Shown: positions 27,345-36,045 of the stretch, piece by piece
How the letters are laid out: every line of letters begins with the position of its first letter
Numbering within the stretch: the stretch's first letter is position 1
Assembly: GCF_003332825.1 (NCBI RefSeq)
Contig: NZ_QIRF01000020.1
Location: 1 to 64,000 of the forward strand
DNA: 64,000 nt
From: Dyella sp. C9
GTDB lineage: Bacteria; Pseudomonadota; Gammaproteobacteria; Xanthomonadales; Rhodanobacteraceae
Direction: 5' to 3'
Translations under genes and position numbers: made by a program
The notes under the pieces: generated by a model
What the model was told of the DNA's origin: nothing
Databases searched by the model: none
What the model saw: only the letters and a program-made list of their open reading frames with translations

Positions 27345-28504
27345 AACGTATGGGCGTCCTTGGCGTTTCGCGGGTGAGGCAGTTCGTCGAGGTGGGTCGT
27401 GCGGCGGCGGGGCCAAGCGTGCCCGGTCTGCCTGGGTTCGCCCCACTCGGGCGCAAGCGGCGTCAGAGGCAGCTTGCGGGCCGCCGCGGCAAACAGCCAG
27501 CGCACGGCGGGGTCGTATTTGTCGGTGAGTCGGGTGAGGCTGATGGTCTGCGCGACGGCGGTGCGCGAGACCTTTACTTCCGAGCCGGAGGCAAAGTCCA
27601 GGCGATCCTGAAGGTTGCGCAGGGTGAGTACTGCCAGGCCGATGCTCCACAGGCAGAAACGACGGAAGCCGGCGTGCCTGGCAGGCACGATCAAGGTGTA
27701 CTCGACGGCGCGGCACAGGTGGGCATGGGCGATGCCGATCAGTTCGATCATGGCCTTCGCGTAGTTGACGTCCTGCTGCCCGGCGCGCAGTTCCTGCAAT
27801 TGCACGCCGTGACGGGCGAACACATCCTGCGGCAGCCAGCACACGCCATGGCTGCGGTCTTCCCATTGGTCCTTGAGGATGTTGGTCATCTGCAGCCCCT
27901 GGCCGAACGAGATGGCAAGGCGCATCAGGGTCGCATGGCGCGGAGCCAGTTCCGGTTCGAAGTCGATCAGGAGCTTGGTGAGCATCTCGCCGACCACGCC
28001 GGCCACGCAGTAGCAATAGCGATCCATGTCGCGTTGCGTAGGCAGTCCGTGCAGGCCGACCACGCGTTGGAAGTCATGCATGCCTTGCGACATGATCGTC
28101 AGGCATTCCACGATCGCGGCACGCTGGGTTCCGTTGAATGTGCGCGTCACTTCCAGCACCAGCGGAAGGCGGGACAGCAGTTCGCGCTCGCTGTCCGACG
28201 TGGCCGGGGATAGCTTGGGCGTGATGTCGGCGGCAAAGCGTTGCGCGTCGCTGCGGCCGGTGACGGCATCGACGAAGGCTGTCTCGTACTGGCCCTTTTG
28301 CTGGGCGCTGAAAACCGGTTCGTCCTCGATGGTGTCGGCGATGCGACACAGCAGGTACGCATTGGCGACCACGCCACGCAATGCCAGGGGCAGTTGCGGG
28401 ATGGTCAATGCGAACGTTCGTGAGACCTTGGGAAGAATCTCGTCCTGATAAGCGCTTGCGTGGCTTGGGGCTACAGCAGCTTGCTTCACTTCGAACATTG
28501 GCAT
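27341..28504 (-). CDS. sqs: Squalene synthase (farnesyl-diphosphate farnesyltransferase type)
   Basis: Joins two farnesyl diphosphates head to head and reduces the product to squalene with NADPH. 387 residues. First Asp-rich motif DTIED at 57-61 (CRIADTIED), second DQWED at 212-216 (NILKDQWED), with the FCYCVAG-like block YCYCVAGVVGEMLT at 163-176. The length and the single-protein layout fit the eukaryote-like synthase, not the shorter HpnC and HpnD pair that many hopanoid bacteria use. The ATG at 28504 has AAGGCCGAGG in front; an in-frame ATG two codons later is also possible. It heads the sqs-shc-hpnG-hpnN-copC-copD series and overlaps shc by 4 bases. Confidence 0.92.
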   Translation of the reverse strand: MPMFEVKQAAVAPSHASAYQDEILPKVSRTFALTIPQLPLALRGVVANAYLLCRIADTIEDEPVFSAQQKGQYETAFVDAVTGRSDAQRFAADITPKLSPATSDSERELLSRLPLVLEVTRTFNGTQRAAIVECLTIMSQGMHDFQRVVGLHGLPTQRDMDRYCYCVAGVVGEMLTKLLIDFEPELAPRHATLMRLAISFGQGLQMTNILKDQWEDRSHGVCWLPQDVFARHGVQLQELRAGQQDVNYAKAMIELIGIAHAHLCRAVEYTLIVPARHAGFRRFCLWSIGLAVLTLRNLQDRLDFASGSEVKVSRTAVAQTISLTRLTDKYDPAVRWLFAAAARKLPLTPLAPEWGEPRQTGHAWPRRRTTHLDELPHPRNAKDAHTL

Positions 28505-28787
28505 GCCTCGGCCTTCTTATGTATTCACATACAGAGAAACGCGCGACGCCGGCATGGTAGCACCCGAATCTCCATAGACGCAGCCTCCCTGGTCAGTCGA
28601 TCTGAGCAGAGCGAATGTGGTGGAATCGTCGAGGCAGGGTCGCGAGGCCGAGCGGCTGGCGTGACATGTTGCGGATTCCTGCGGGTGGCGTTGCGTTGGC
28701 GCGGCTGCCTGCGTACATAATGAACCGCGAAGCCTCGGCGAGTTCACGGAATGCCCGATCTATGTGTTCAGGCTCCATGTGGGTGAA
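28505..28787. other. Divergent control region sqs / hpnA
   Basis: About 280 bases without a gene between two divergent hopanoid transcription units. Near sqs it holds a small inverted repeat TATGT-ATTC-ACATA at 28518-28531 that overlaps the expected -10 region for the minus strand (TACATA). Near hpnA it holds the promoter candidate at 28691-28719. Confidence 0.6.
28691..28719 (+). promoter_or_regulatory. Candidate promoter of hpnA
   Basis: TTGCGT at 28691-28696 and TACATA at 28714-28719 with the optimal 17-base spacing, 68 bases before the chosen hpnA start. A sigma70-type promoter is likely; no operator repeat was recognised with it. Confidence 0.5.
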
Positions 28788-29795
28788 ATGCAGGCGGGAC
28801 GACAGGGTGCGCCTGTCGTGAGGTCCCTGGTTACCGGGGCGACCGGCTTCGTGGGCTCGGCGGTGGCGCGAAGGCTGCTGCAGGAGGGGCATCGGGTGCG
28901 CGTGCTTGCGCGCCCGGGGTCGGACCGGAGCAATCTGCAGGGCATCGAGCTGGACGTGGTTGAGGGCGATCTCACGGACGCCACCTCGCTGGCACGTCTT
29001 TGCGACGACTGCGATGCGGTGTTCCACGTTGCGGCGGACTACCGCCTGTGGGCTCCCGAGCCGGAGCAGCTGTACCGAACCAACGTCGATGGCACGCGGG
29101 CCCTGCTGGATGCCGCGCGGCAGGCGGGCGTGCCGCGCATCGTCTACACCAGCAGCGTGGCAACGCTGGGCATTCCCCTCGATGGTCGGCCGGGCGATGA
29201 AGCGACACCGGTGACGGAGGCGGACATGGTGGGTCACTACAAGCGTTCCAAATTCCTTGCCGAGGTGCTGGTGCGGCGCTACGCGGCGGAAGGGCTGCCG
29301 GTGGTCATCGTCAATCCGTCCACGCCGGTGGGGCCGCGCGACGTGAAGCCCACGCCGACCGGCAGGGTGGTGCGTGACGCGATGAACGGGCGCCTGCCTG
29401 CCTATGTCGATACCGGTCTCAACGTCGTGCATGTGGATGATGTTGCGCGCGGCCACTGGCTGGCCTGCCAGCATGGCGTGGTGGGCGAGCGTTACATCCT
29501 GGGCGGCACCAATCTGAGCCTGCGCGAACTGCTGGGTGAGATTGCGGATATCGTGGGTCGCAAGCCGCCGCGCTGGCGTCTTCCGCACGCAGCGGTGATG
29601 CCGGTGGCCTATGCTGCGGAGGCGTGGGCGAGACTCAGTGGCAAACCCCCGATCGCCACGGTGGAAGAGGTGCGCATGTCGCGCAAGCGCATGTTTTTCA
29701 GCAGTGCCAAGGCTGAGCGCGAACTCGGTTACACGGCCGGTCCCGTGCGGGTCGCACTGGAAGATGCCGTCAACTGGTTTCGCCAGCAGGGCTAG
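28788..29795 (+). CDS. hpnA: Hopanoid-associated sugar epimerase HpnA
   Basis: NAD(P)-dependent short-chain epimerase/dehydratase of the extended SDR type, found with hopanoid genes; its exact substrate is not settled. Rossmann motif LVTGATGFVGSAVARRLL near the N terminus, DVVEGDLTD, the catalytic S...YxxxK region with YTSSVATLG and HYKRSKFLAE, and the NPSTPVGPRDVKPTPTG substrate loop that marks HpnA. Start is uncertain: the ATG at 28788 was chosen, but a GTG at 28818 (two residues before SLVTG) matches the family start and a GTG at 28764 is also open. About 335 residues. It is alone on its strand between two minus-strand hopanoid units. Confidence 0.92.
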   Translation: MQAGRQGAPVVRSLVTGATGFVGSAVARRLLQEGHRVRVLARPGSDRSNLQGIELDVVEGDLTDATSLARLCDDCDAVFHVAADYRLWAPEPEQLYRTNVDGTRALLDAARQAGVPRIVYTSSVATLGIPLDGRPGDEATPVTEADMVGHYKRSKFLAEVLVRRYAAEGLPVVIVNPSTPVGPRDVKPTPTGRVVRDAMNGRLPAYVDTGLNVVHVDDVARGHWLACQHGVVGERYILGGTNLSLRELLGEIADIVGRKPPRWRLPHAAVMPVAYAAEAWARLSGKPPIATVEEVRMSRKRMFFSSAKAERELGYTAGPVRVALEDAVNWFRQQG

Positions 29796-30685
29796 CGCAC
29801 GAACCGTCGCGCAAGGCGTGCCATGCGAGGGACGAAGGTTGGACGAAGCAAGCGTTCGTCGTAACCGTCCATGCGGTAGGCATCCTGTTCCAGGCACATG
29901 TCCAGCAGCTGGCGCAGATTGAGGTCGAGCCCGATCTGCTGGTGGCCGGTTAGCGTGAAATTCGCGTCCTGCATCTCGCCGTTGCCATCGAGGCCCTTGG
30001 CAATGCCGATGCGCTCCCAGATCAGGAACATCCACACGCGCATCACTTTCAGCTCGAAGCCGATGCGCTTCCACCAGGGCAGCTGGCGTCGGTACCAGGC
30101 CACCCAGTTGGCGAAGAACAGGATATGGCGGGCCTCCTCCTGCATCACCGGCTCGAAGGTTTCGACCAGTTCCGTGGGGAAGTAACCCGTGCGCTTGGCC
30201 GATTCGAACAGGCCGAACGCAAAGAAGCTGTCGATGCATTCGCTGTAACCGGTGACCAGCCAGCCCCATTCGGGGTCCTGTGCCACCTCGTATTCCGGCT
30301 CGGGGGCGAGTGCGATGCCGTAGGCCGCCACCATCTTGCTCAGCACCACCTTGTGGCGCGCCTCCTCGTCGCCGTCCATGGTGAGCGCCTCGTGCAGCAG
30401 CGGGTCGGCCACGGTGGTGGTGTAGGTGGCTACACGGAGCTTGGCCTTGCCCTCGGTCTGCACGGCGATGTCCCAGATCGGCAGCGATGTGATGCGGTGC
30501 AGGGCGTCCGGGTCCAGTGCGGGCCAGTCGATCACCGCGGGCTTGTAGGGGTTGTGGGTGTCCAGCAGCATGCGGCAGAACAGCCGCTTGTGGGCGTCCG
30601 ATCCGATGCGGATGCGCCCGGGTTCGCCACCCGCCCAGTGGCGCATGGCGTGGTCGGCGGCTGCGACGGTGGCTTGCTGGGTCAT
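29792..30685 (-). CDS. Ferritin-like di-iron protein of the hopanoid locus, function unknown
   Basis: 297 residues with a very strong ribosome-binding site (GGAGGTGATCG). Two ExxH motifs, DEEARH (E108, H111) and QEEARH (E184, H187), together with E149 and E161 in a helix between them, form the ligand set of a ferritin-like four-helix di-iron protein. Helical segments are long and rich in aromatic residues (ILFFANWVAWYRR, MRVWMFLIWER), suggesting a membrane-facing surface. No signal peptide. It is the last gene of the hpnI-hpnJ-hpnK-hpnL series, 14 bases after hpnL, and its 3' end meets hpnA within 4 bases. Di-iron proteins of this type hydroxylate, desaturate or rearrange lipids, so a hopanoid-modifying role is plausible but unproven. 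I do not recognise a named family. Confidence 0.8.
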   Translation of the reverse strand: MTQQATVAAADHAMRHWAGGEPGRIRIGSDAHKRLFCRMLLDTHNPYKPAVIDWPALDPDALHRITSLPIWDIAVQTEGKAKLRVATYTTTVADPLLHEALTMDGDEEARHKVVLSKMVAAYGIALAPEPEYEVAQDPEWGWLVTGYSECIDSFFAFGLFESAKRTGYFPTELVETFEPVMQEEARHILFFANWVAWYRRQLPWWKRIGFELKVMRVWMFLIWERIGIAKGLDGNGEMQDANFTLTGHQQIGLDLNLRQLLDMCLEQDAYRMDGYDERLLRPTFVPRMARLARRFVR

Positions 30686-30699
30686 CGATCACCTCCGGG

Positions 30700-31734
30700 T
30701 CAGGTCAATCCGCTGTCCTGCGGCTGCTTCAATGCTTGCTTGCGCCTTGCACGCCAGCCCTTGTGCAGGCGCCGCGCCTCGGCCCATTGCCAGGAAAGCA
30801 GGGCAGGCACGCCAAAGCCGACTTCGCGTGCGCGCTTCACCAGCGACAGTGCGATGGCCGCGTCGGGTGGCAGGCCGATGATGCCGCCAAACAGCACCAG
30901 GCCGCCCTCCTGCACGCCGAGGCCGGCGGGGACGAAAAAGATGATGTGGCGCACCGCCTGCGTGACGGCCTCGATGGCGATGGCATCCCACACCGAGATG
31001 GGGAAGCCCAGCAGCTGCAGGGCCAGCCAGCTTTCGAAGCTGCCCACCACGAAGCCGGCCAGCTGCCACAGGCAGGCCGCGCTGAGGCGCCAGGGGTGCG
31101 CATAGAGGGCGTGGATTTCCTGGTCGAGACGGTGGCCATCGAGCAGCTCGGTGAAGCGCGAAGGGCCGCCCAGCACCTTGCCGGCAAAGGCCTCCAGTCG
31201 TGAAAACAAACGTCCGTGGCGCAACAGCACGAACAGGCCGATGGGTAGCGGCAGGCTGGCCACCAGTGCGCCGATGACCGAGTTGAGGGTGCCGATGTGC
31301 TCGGTAAGGCCGATCAGCAGCAAAATGCCCAGTGCCGCGAACAGGTACTGGCTGACTAGGGTCAGCAGCACTTCGATCACCACGCTGGCCGCGACGGCGG
31401 CACCATCGATGCCTCGCCATTTTACCAGGCGGATGCCGACGATCTCGCCGCCGATGTTGGCGACGGGCAATAGGCGGTTGCAGGCTTCGCGTACGGTTGC
31501 CGCCCAGAACAGGAACGGTATGCCGGCGCGCCCCTGCGGGTCGCGAGGTGCCAGCAGGGCGCGCCAGCCGAACACATCCAGAAGCAGTGGAGCCGCATGG
31601 AAGGGCAGCAGCCACAGCAGCGCCCAGCCGGCGTGGTCGAACGCACTGCGGATGGCGGACCAGTCCTGGTGAACCACCAGCACCACCGCGGCGATCAGGC
31701 CGGCGAGTCCGGCGAGGTAGACGAGATACTTCAT
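30700..31734 (-). CDS. hpnL: Hopanoid-associated membrane protein HpnL
   Basis: Inner-membrane protein of the lysylphosphatidylglycerol-synthase-TM/flippase-like superfamily, tied to hopanoid clusters; its biochemical role is not known. The ATG at 31734 overlaps the hpnK stop (ATGA) and gives 344 residues; a longer open frame starts 13 codons earlier inside hpnK. About eight hydrophobic segments, including LVYLAGLAGLIAAVVLVV at the start, the conserved NRLLPVANIGGEIVGIRL block near residue 85 and FVPAGLGVQEGGLVLFGG near 265, both hallmarks of the family. C-terminal tail is basic and cytoplasmic. Confidence 0.92.
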   Translation of the reverse strand: MKYLVYLAGLAGLIAAVVLVVHQDWSAIRSAFDHAGWALLWLLPFHAAPLLLDVFGWRALLAPRDPQGRAGIPFLFWAATVREACNRLLPVANIGGEIVGIRLVKWRGIDGAAVAASVVIEVLLTLVSQYLFAALGILLLIGLTEHIGTLNSVIGALVASLPLPIGLFVLLRHGRLFSRLEAFAGKVLGGPSRFTELLDGHRLDQEIHALYAHPWRLSAACLWQLAGFVVGSFESWLALQLLGFPISVWDAIAIEAVTQAVRHIIFFVPAGLGVQEGGLVLFGGIIGLPPDAAIALSLVKRAREVGFGVPALLSWQWAEARRLHKGWRARRKQALKQPQDSGLT

Positions 31735-32561
31735 GCAGCAGCCGGATCCCCGAAGCCATGGCAAAGCTCGCAATGCAGGGCGATGGCGGCGCGCACCCTG
31801 GGCGAGAGCAGCGCCGCCAGTTCGTCAGCATGGCGATAGCTCGCCATGCTGACGGTGAGTTCACCATGCGTGGCCGGATGCAGGTACAGCTCGGACAATC
31901 CGTCGGGCAGTTGCTCCACTACATCGAGCAGGGTTTGTTCATCCATGCCGCCACTGTGGCGGATGCCGAAGACATGGTCGTTGCAACGCACTCCGGCGCG
32001 CCGCAGCCGGTGGCGCATGAGGGCAATCCAGGGGCGCAGCCACGGTCCGGTGCCCGGCTCGGAGGGAAGGCGTACGGCGCGCAGCCCGTAGTCGCGCCCA
32101 ATGGAGAGCAGCAGCGAAAGCACGGTGGGATGAAGGTGGAAGTGCTTGTGCGCGTTGACGTGGTCGAGCGCCAGGCCCGTAGCCGCATAGGCCTCGAACT
32201 GCGCACGGATCTCGGCGGCCAGCTGGCGCCGCACGCGGGGCAGGAAAAAGAAGCGAGCGCCATCGCGGGCCATGGCGTCGCCGAAGCGTCCCTGTGCGTC
32301 CACCAGGTCCGGGATGCGCTCGGGCGGCAGTGCAGCCTGGCCATCCGCCAGTACCAGGTGCATGCCCACGGCCAGGCCTGGCAGGCGCCGCGCGCGCTCG
32401 ACGGCATCTTCGGCGGCGGGTGCCGTCACCATCAGGCTGGCGGCGCGCAGCACGCCGTCGCGGTAGCCTCGTTCGACCGCCTGGTTTACCGCCTCGTGCA
32501 GGCCGAAATCATCGGCCGTCACGATAAGGCGTGGTCGCGCGCGTGCCTGCGAAACGCTCAT
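31731..32561 (-). CDS. hpnK: Hopanoid sugar deacetylase HpnK (YdjC family)
   Basis: YdjC-type polysaccharide-deacetylase-fold enzyme. In Burkholderia-type composite hopanoid synthesis HpnK removes the acetyl group from N-acetylglucosaminyl bacteriohopanetetrol made by HpnI. 276 residues. Metal and catalytic motifs are TADDFGLHEAVN (D-D near residue 16), VGMHLVLADGQ, DHVNAHKHFHLHPTV (the HxxxxH pair) and VRLPSEPG. It lies 20 bases downstream of hpnJ and overlaps hpnL by 4 bases. Confidence 0.94.
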   Translation of the reverse strand: MSVSQARARPRLIVTADDFGLHEAVNQAVERGYRDGVLRAASLMVTAPAAEDAVERARRLPGLAVGMHLVLADGQAALPPERIPDLVDAQGRFGDAMARDGARFFFLPRVRRQLAAEIRAQFEAYAATGLALDHVNAHKHFHLHPTVLSLLLSIGRDYGLRAVRLPSEPGTGPWLRPWIALMRHRLRRAGVRCNDHVFGIRHSGGMDEQTLLDVVEQLPDGLSELYLHPATHGELTVSMASYRHADELAALLSPRVRAAIALHCELCHGFGDPAAA

Positions 32562-32581
32562 GGGTGACGCTCGGTTGTCGC

Positions 32582-34009
32582 TCAGGCCTCGTGCGCATGC
32601 AGGAAGCGGAAGAACTCCACGCCTTCGCGCAGCCTGCGCCGGGTCATCTCCCAGCTCCCGGCCATTTCCTTGACGATCTCCCAGATCTTGGACGGCCGGA
32701 AATAGAAGCTGCGGTAGAAGGTTTCCACGCCGTGGAAGATCTCTTCCTTGGACAGGTGCGGGTAGCTGATCAAGGCCAGCTGCACGCCCTTGTCATTGAC
32801 CAGGTTCACGGCCTCGTTGGGCTGCAGCCAGCCGTTCTCGATGGCCTGCTTGTACAGCGTGGTGCCCGGATAGGGCGCCGCCAGCGACACCTGGATGGTG
32901 TGCGGGTTGATTTCCTTGGCGTACTGGATGGTGCGCGCGATGGTTTCCTTGGTTTCGCCGGGCAGGCCGAGGATGAAGGTGCCATGCACGGTAATGCCCA
33001 GCTTGCGGCAGTTCTCGGTGAAGGTGCGGGCGATGTCGGTGCGCAGGCCCTTCTTGATGTTGTGCAGGATCTGGTCGTCACCCGATTCGTAGCCCACCAG
33101 CAGCAGGCGCAGGCCGTTTTCCTTCATGATCTTGAGCGACTCGTAGGGCACATTGGCCTTGGCGTTGCAGCTCCAGGTCCAGCCCATGGCGTGCAGGCCG
33201 CGGGCGATGTCGTGCACGCGGTCCATGTTGGAGCTGTCGGTAAAGGTGTCGTCGTCGAACATCAGTTCGCGCACCTCCGGCATGTTCTCCTTGATCCAGC
33301 GTGCTTCGGTCAGGACGTTGGCTGCCGAGCGCACACGGTAGCGATGGCCGCCCACCGTCTGCGGCCACAGGCAGAACGTGCATTTGGAGCGGCAGCCGCG
33401 GCCCGTGTAGATCGACACATACGGGTGCTTGAGGTACCCGATGAAATAGCGGTCGATCTTCAGGTCGCGCTTGTAGACTGGTGCCACGAAGGGCAGGTCG
33501 TCCATGTTCTCGATGGTGGCGCGTGGCGGATTGTGTTGCACGCTGCCGTCCTCGAGCTTGTAGCTGAGGCCGGTGATGTCCTTGAAGGGGCGCCCCTCGG
33601 CGACCTCCTTGCAGGTGTAGTCGAATTCCTCGCGGGCGACGAAATCGATCGCAGGGGAGGCCTGCAGCGAGCCGGTGGGGTCGACCGCCACCTTGGCGCC
33701 GACCATACCGATCAGTATCCCTGGCCGGCGTTCCTTCAGTAGCTCGGCGAACTTTGCGTCAGTGGGAAACGAGGGGGTGCTGGTATGAATGATCACCAGG
33801 TCGTAGACGGCCGCAAGGTTGAGGGTGTCCTCCACCGACAGCTCCTCCACCGGCGCGTCCAGCACCCGCGACCCTGGCACCAGTGCGGCTGGCTGCGCGA
33901 GCCAGGTGGGATACCAGAAACTCTTGATCTCTCGCTTGGCCTGGTAACGCGAGCCCGCGCCACCATCGAAACCGTCGAAGGACGGGGCCTGCAGAAAAAG
34001 CGTCTTCAT
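32582..34009 (-). CDS. hpnJ: Hopanoid radical SAM enzyme HpnJ
   Basis: B12-binding-domain radical SAM protein implicated in turning the glucosamine head group into a cyclitol ether by ring contraction. 475 residues from the ATG at 34009; upstream in-frame codons are discounted because MKTLFLQAP is the family start. N-terminal cobalamin-binding-like domain (about 1-150, IIHTSTPSFPTDAKF), then the radical SAM core with CRSKCTFC (C206, C210, C213), GGHRYRVRS, ELMFDDDTFT and TFILGLPGETKET. Second gene of the hpnI-J-K-L series, 87 bases after hpnI. Confidence 0.95.
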   Translation of the reverse strand: MKTLFLQAPSFDGFDGGAGSRYQAKREIKSFWYPTWLAQPAALVPGSRVLDAPVEELSVEDTLNLAAVYDLVIIHTSTPSFPTDAKFAELLKERRPGILIGMVGAKVAVDPTGSLQASPAIDFVAREEFDYTCKEVAEGRPFKDITGLSYKLEDGSVQHNPPRATIENMDDLPFVAPVYKRDLKIDRYFIGYLKHPYVSIYTGRGCRSKCTFCLWPQTVGGHRYRVRSAANVLTEARWIKENMPEVRELMFDDDTFTDSSNMDRVHDIARGLHAMGWTWSCNAKANVPYESLKIMKENGLRLLLVGYESGDDQILHNIKKGLRTDIARTFTENCRKLGITVHGTFILGLPGETKETIARTIQYAKEINPHTIQVSLAAPYPGTTLYKQAIENGWLQPNEAVNLVNDKGVQLALISYPHLSKEEIFHGVETFYRSFYFRPSKIWEIVKEMAGSWEMTRRRLREGVEFFRFLHAHEA

Positions 34010-34096
34010 GGGTTTGGCAAGCTCCTGCAGCAGTCTGACCTGGGTCCGCAATGAGTCCTCAACCACACATCTACCACAGCACATGACCAATGCCGC

Positions 34097-35263
34097 TCAA
34101 GGCGGTCGCGTAGGCGCGTGCTTGCGCGCATGCAATACCTGTCCGCGCCAGTGCACCCGCCAGCGAACCAGTGCGCCCGCCCATTCCAGCAGCAACAGCC
34201 CATCTCGGAAAGGGGTGAGCCAAATGTCACGCCAAGGTGAAGGGCGAGCGGTGTCACGCCAGGACACACCATACCGCAAAATGCGTGCGCTACAGCCGGC
34301 GATGGCCAGTAGTGCATTCAGTGTCGATGGAGCGAGCGCTACTCCAAGCAGCAGCACCGGCCACGTGAAACACACGAAAGTCATCGCAAAACCCAGCGGT
34401 GAGATGGCGCGTATCGTGCGCAGCCAGCGCAGTTCATGGGTCCATAGGCTGTGCATCTCGCCTTCATTCACGCGGGTGCCGACCACCAGTGGCGACAGCA
34501 CGGTACGCAAGCCCCTGGCGCGGCTCAGTTCGCCGATCCAGAAGTCGTCCGCGAGCGTGTCCCGCAAAGCCTCGAGGCCGCCGATGGCATCGAGTGTTTC
34601 GCGGCGCAGTGCGATGGTTGAGCCGAATGCAAAGCGGCTTGAGCCAAACGCGTGCGTCAGGCGCACCGAGGGCGCGAACCAGTCGTCGATGAACAGGCAG
34701 CCCAGGCGCGACCACAGGTTACCCCGGGCGATGCCGTGATAAAGGCAGGTGACGATGCCGGTATCGTGCTCCGCGAGCGGCGCAGTGACCTGCGCCAGGT
34801 AATCCGTTGGCACACGGATGTCACTGTCGGCCAATACCAGAAGGTCGTGGCTCGCATGCTCGACGAGGTTGATGAGGTTGCTTACTTTCAGGTTGGCGCC
34901 GTGGACGCGCGTGTCGATCACCAGGGTGATCAGGCGCCGGGGGAACTCGCGCTGAAGCCGTTGCACGATCGCTATGGCCGGGTCTTCGGGGTCACGCACG
35001 CCGAACAGCAATTCGTATGCCGGGTAATCCTGTTCGCAGTAACCGCGCAAGTCCTCGTAAAGCCCGGGTTCGGCGCCGTGCAGGGGCTTGAGCACACTTG
35101 TCGGTCGGCCTGGTCGCGCGTTCACGTCCGCCTGGGGATGTTCGCTTCGGCGCCGGCTTGCGATACCCGCCCACAGGCTGCAGCACGCGTATCCCGTTGC
35201 GGCGATGCATAGCGCCGTACCCAGCCATGCTAAGAGGTTGTCGGCGACGATAGTGGGTGGCAT
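34097..35263 (-). CDS. hpnI: Hopanoid glycosyltransferase HpnI
   Basis: Membrane-bound family 2 glycosyltransferase, similar to ceramide glucosyltransferase, that adds N-acetylglucosamine to bacteriohopanetetrol. 388 residues with one N-terminal helix (NLLAWLGTALCIAATGYACCSLW) and two or three C-terminal helices. Catalytic signatures: SVLKPLHGAEPGL, the DSDIRV metal site, LADDFWIGEL with the base aspartate, and HELRWLRT in the place of the QxxRW motif. First gene of the head-group operon (hpnI-hpnJ-hpnK-hpnL-di-iron protein). The 46 bases between it and the divergent gene at 35310 must hold both promoters. Confidence 0.95.
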   Translation of the reverse strand: MPPTIVADNLLAWLGTALCIAATGYACCSLWAGIASRRRSEHPQADVNARPGRPTSVLKPLHGAEPGLYEDLRGYCEQDYPAYELLFGVRDPEDPAIAIVQRLQREFPRRLITLVIDTRVHGANLKVSNLINLVEHASHDLLVLADSDIRVPTDYLAQVTAPLAEHDTGIVTCLYHGIARGNLWSRLGCLFIDDWFAPSVRLTHAFGSSRFAFGSTIALRRETLDAIGGLEALRDTLADDFWIGELSRARGLRTVLSPLVVGTRVNEGEMHSLWTHELRWLRTIRAISPLGFAMTFVCFTWPVLLLGVALAPSTLNALLAIAGCSARILRYGVSWRDTARPSPWRDIWLTPFRDGLLLLEWAGALVRWRVHWRGQVLHARKHAPTRPP

Positions 35264-35309
35264 GGAAGATCGTGTGGTCGCATTCCAGCTTTCAGCCTAA
35301 AGTTAACTC

Positions 35310-35900
35310 ATGAAACCGTTCCGTAGTGCACTTTCATCGTTGGCGCGGTTCGCATGGCAGGCGCGGACGCTCCTGCTGGCGGGATTGGCGCTCGGGTTTT
35401 GCATCCCCCTTGCGCGCGCATCGGCGCCGTCGCCGACACCGGCGCCGGAGGAGAGGGCGGTCATTCCCGCTGCCGCGTCGGCCATCGTGGGCGACTGGAT
35501 GGTGGCCAGCAAGGACGCCATCATCCGGATCGGGCGGGTCGGCGATACCTTCGAAGGGCATATCGCCTGGCAGTTGCACGATACGTATGGCCCGGAAGAT
35601 GGCCCCGAACTCAATGGCAGGATCGTCACGGACCGACATAATCCCGACCCCGCATTGCGAGAGCGTCCACTGACTGGGCTGAGGTTGGTGTGGGGGCTCC
35701 GCTACGACGCTGGCAGTGGCGAGTGGCTGGATGGCCAGGTCTATGACAGCGACAACGGAAAGACCTACCACTGCCAGGTACGCCTGATCGATGCCGATCA
35801 CCTGAGCCTGCGCGGCTACATCGGCATCAGCCTGCTCGGCGGCAGCACCACCTGGAGCCGCTCGCAAGTGCCTGCGGCCGCATCATCGAGTGCGCCCTGA
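35310..35900 (+). CDS. DUF2147 family exported protein
   Basis: 196 residues with an N-terminal signal or anchor (QARTLLLAGLALGFCIPLARASA). The DUF2147 pattern is visible: GDWMVASKDAIIRIGRVGDTFEGHIAW, TGLRLVWGLRYD, GEWLDGQVYDSDNGKTYHCQVRL and LRGYIGISLLGGSTTWSR. Members are small periplasmic beta-rich proteins, often in hydrocarbon or lipid-related settings, with no assigned activity. It is divergent from hpnI and 145 bases upstream of idi, inside the hopanoid locus. Confidence 0.85.
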   Translation: MKPFRSALSSLARFAWQARTLLLAGLALGFCIPLARASAPSPTPAPEERAVIPAAASAIVGDWMVASKDAIIRIGRVGDTFEGHIAWQLHDTYGPEDGPELNGRIVTDRHNPDPALRERPLTGLRLVWGLRYDAGSGEWLDGQVYDSDNGKTYHCQVRLIDADHLSLRGYIGISLLGGSTTWSRSQVPAAASSSAP

Positions 35901-36045
35901 ACGGCGAGGGGCTACTCGGCAGTACCCATCCTTTGCTAGCCTCAACGCACGGTCTTGCCGTGACGTGTCGGCGCTGGCGCCATATGTGACGACGGCGTGA
36001 CGACGAGGCCGTCCATATGTCCGCCGGAACGAGAGAGGTTTGACC

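Noticed and set aside
27345-28016. In-frame upstream extension of the squalene-hopene cyclase
   Set aside because: It lies entirely inside the squalene synthase gene, and the cyclase start at 27344 overlaps that gene's stop in the usual coupled form.
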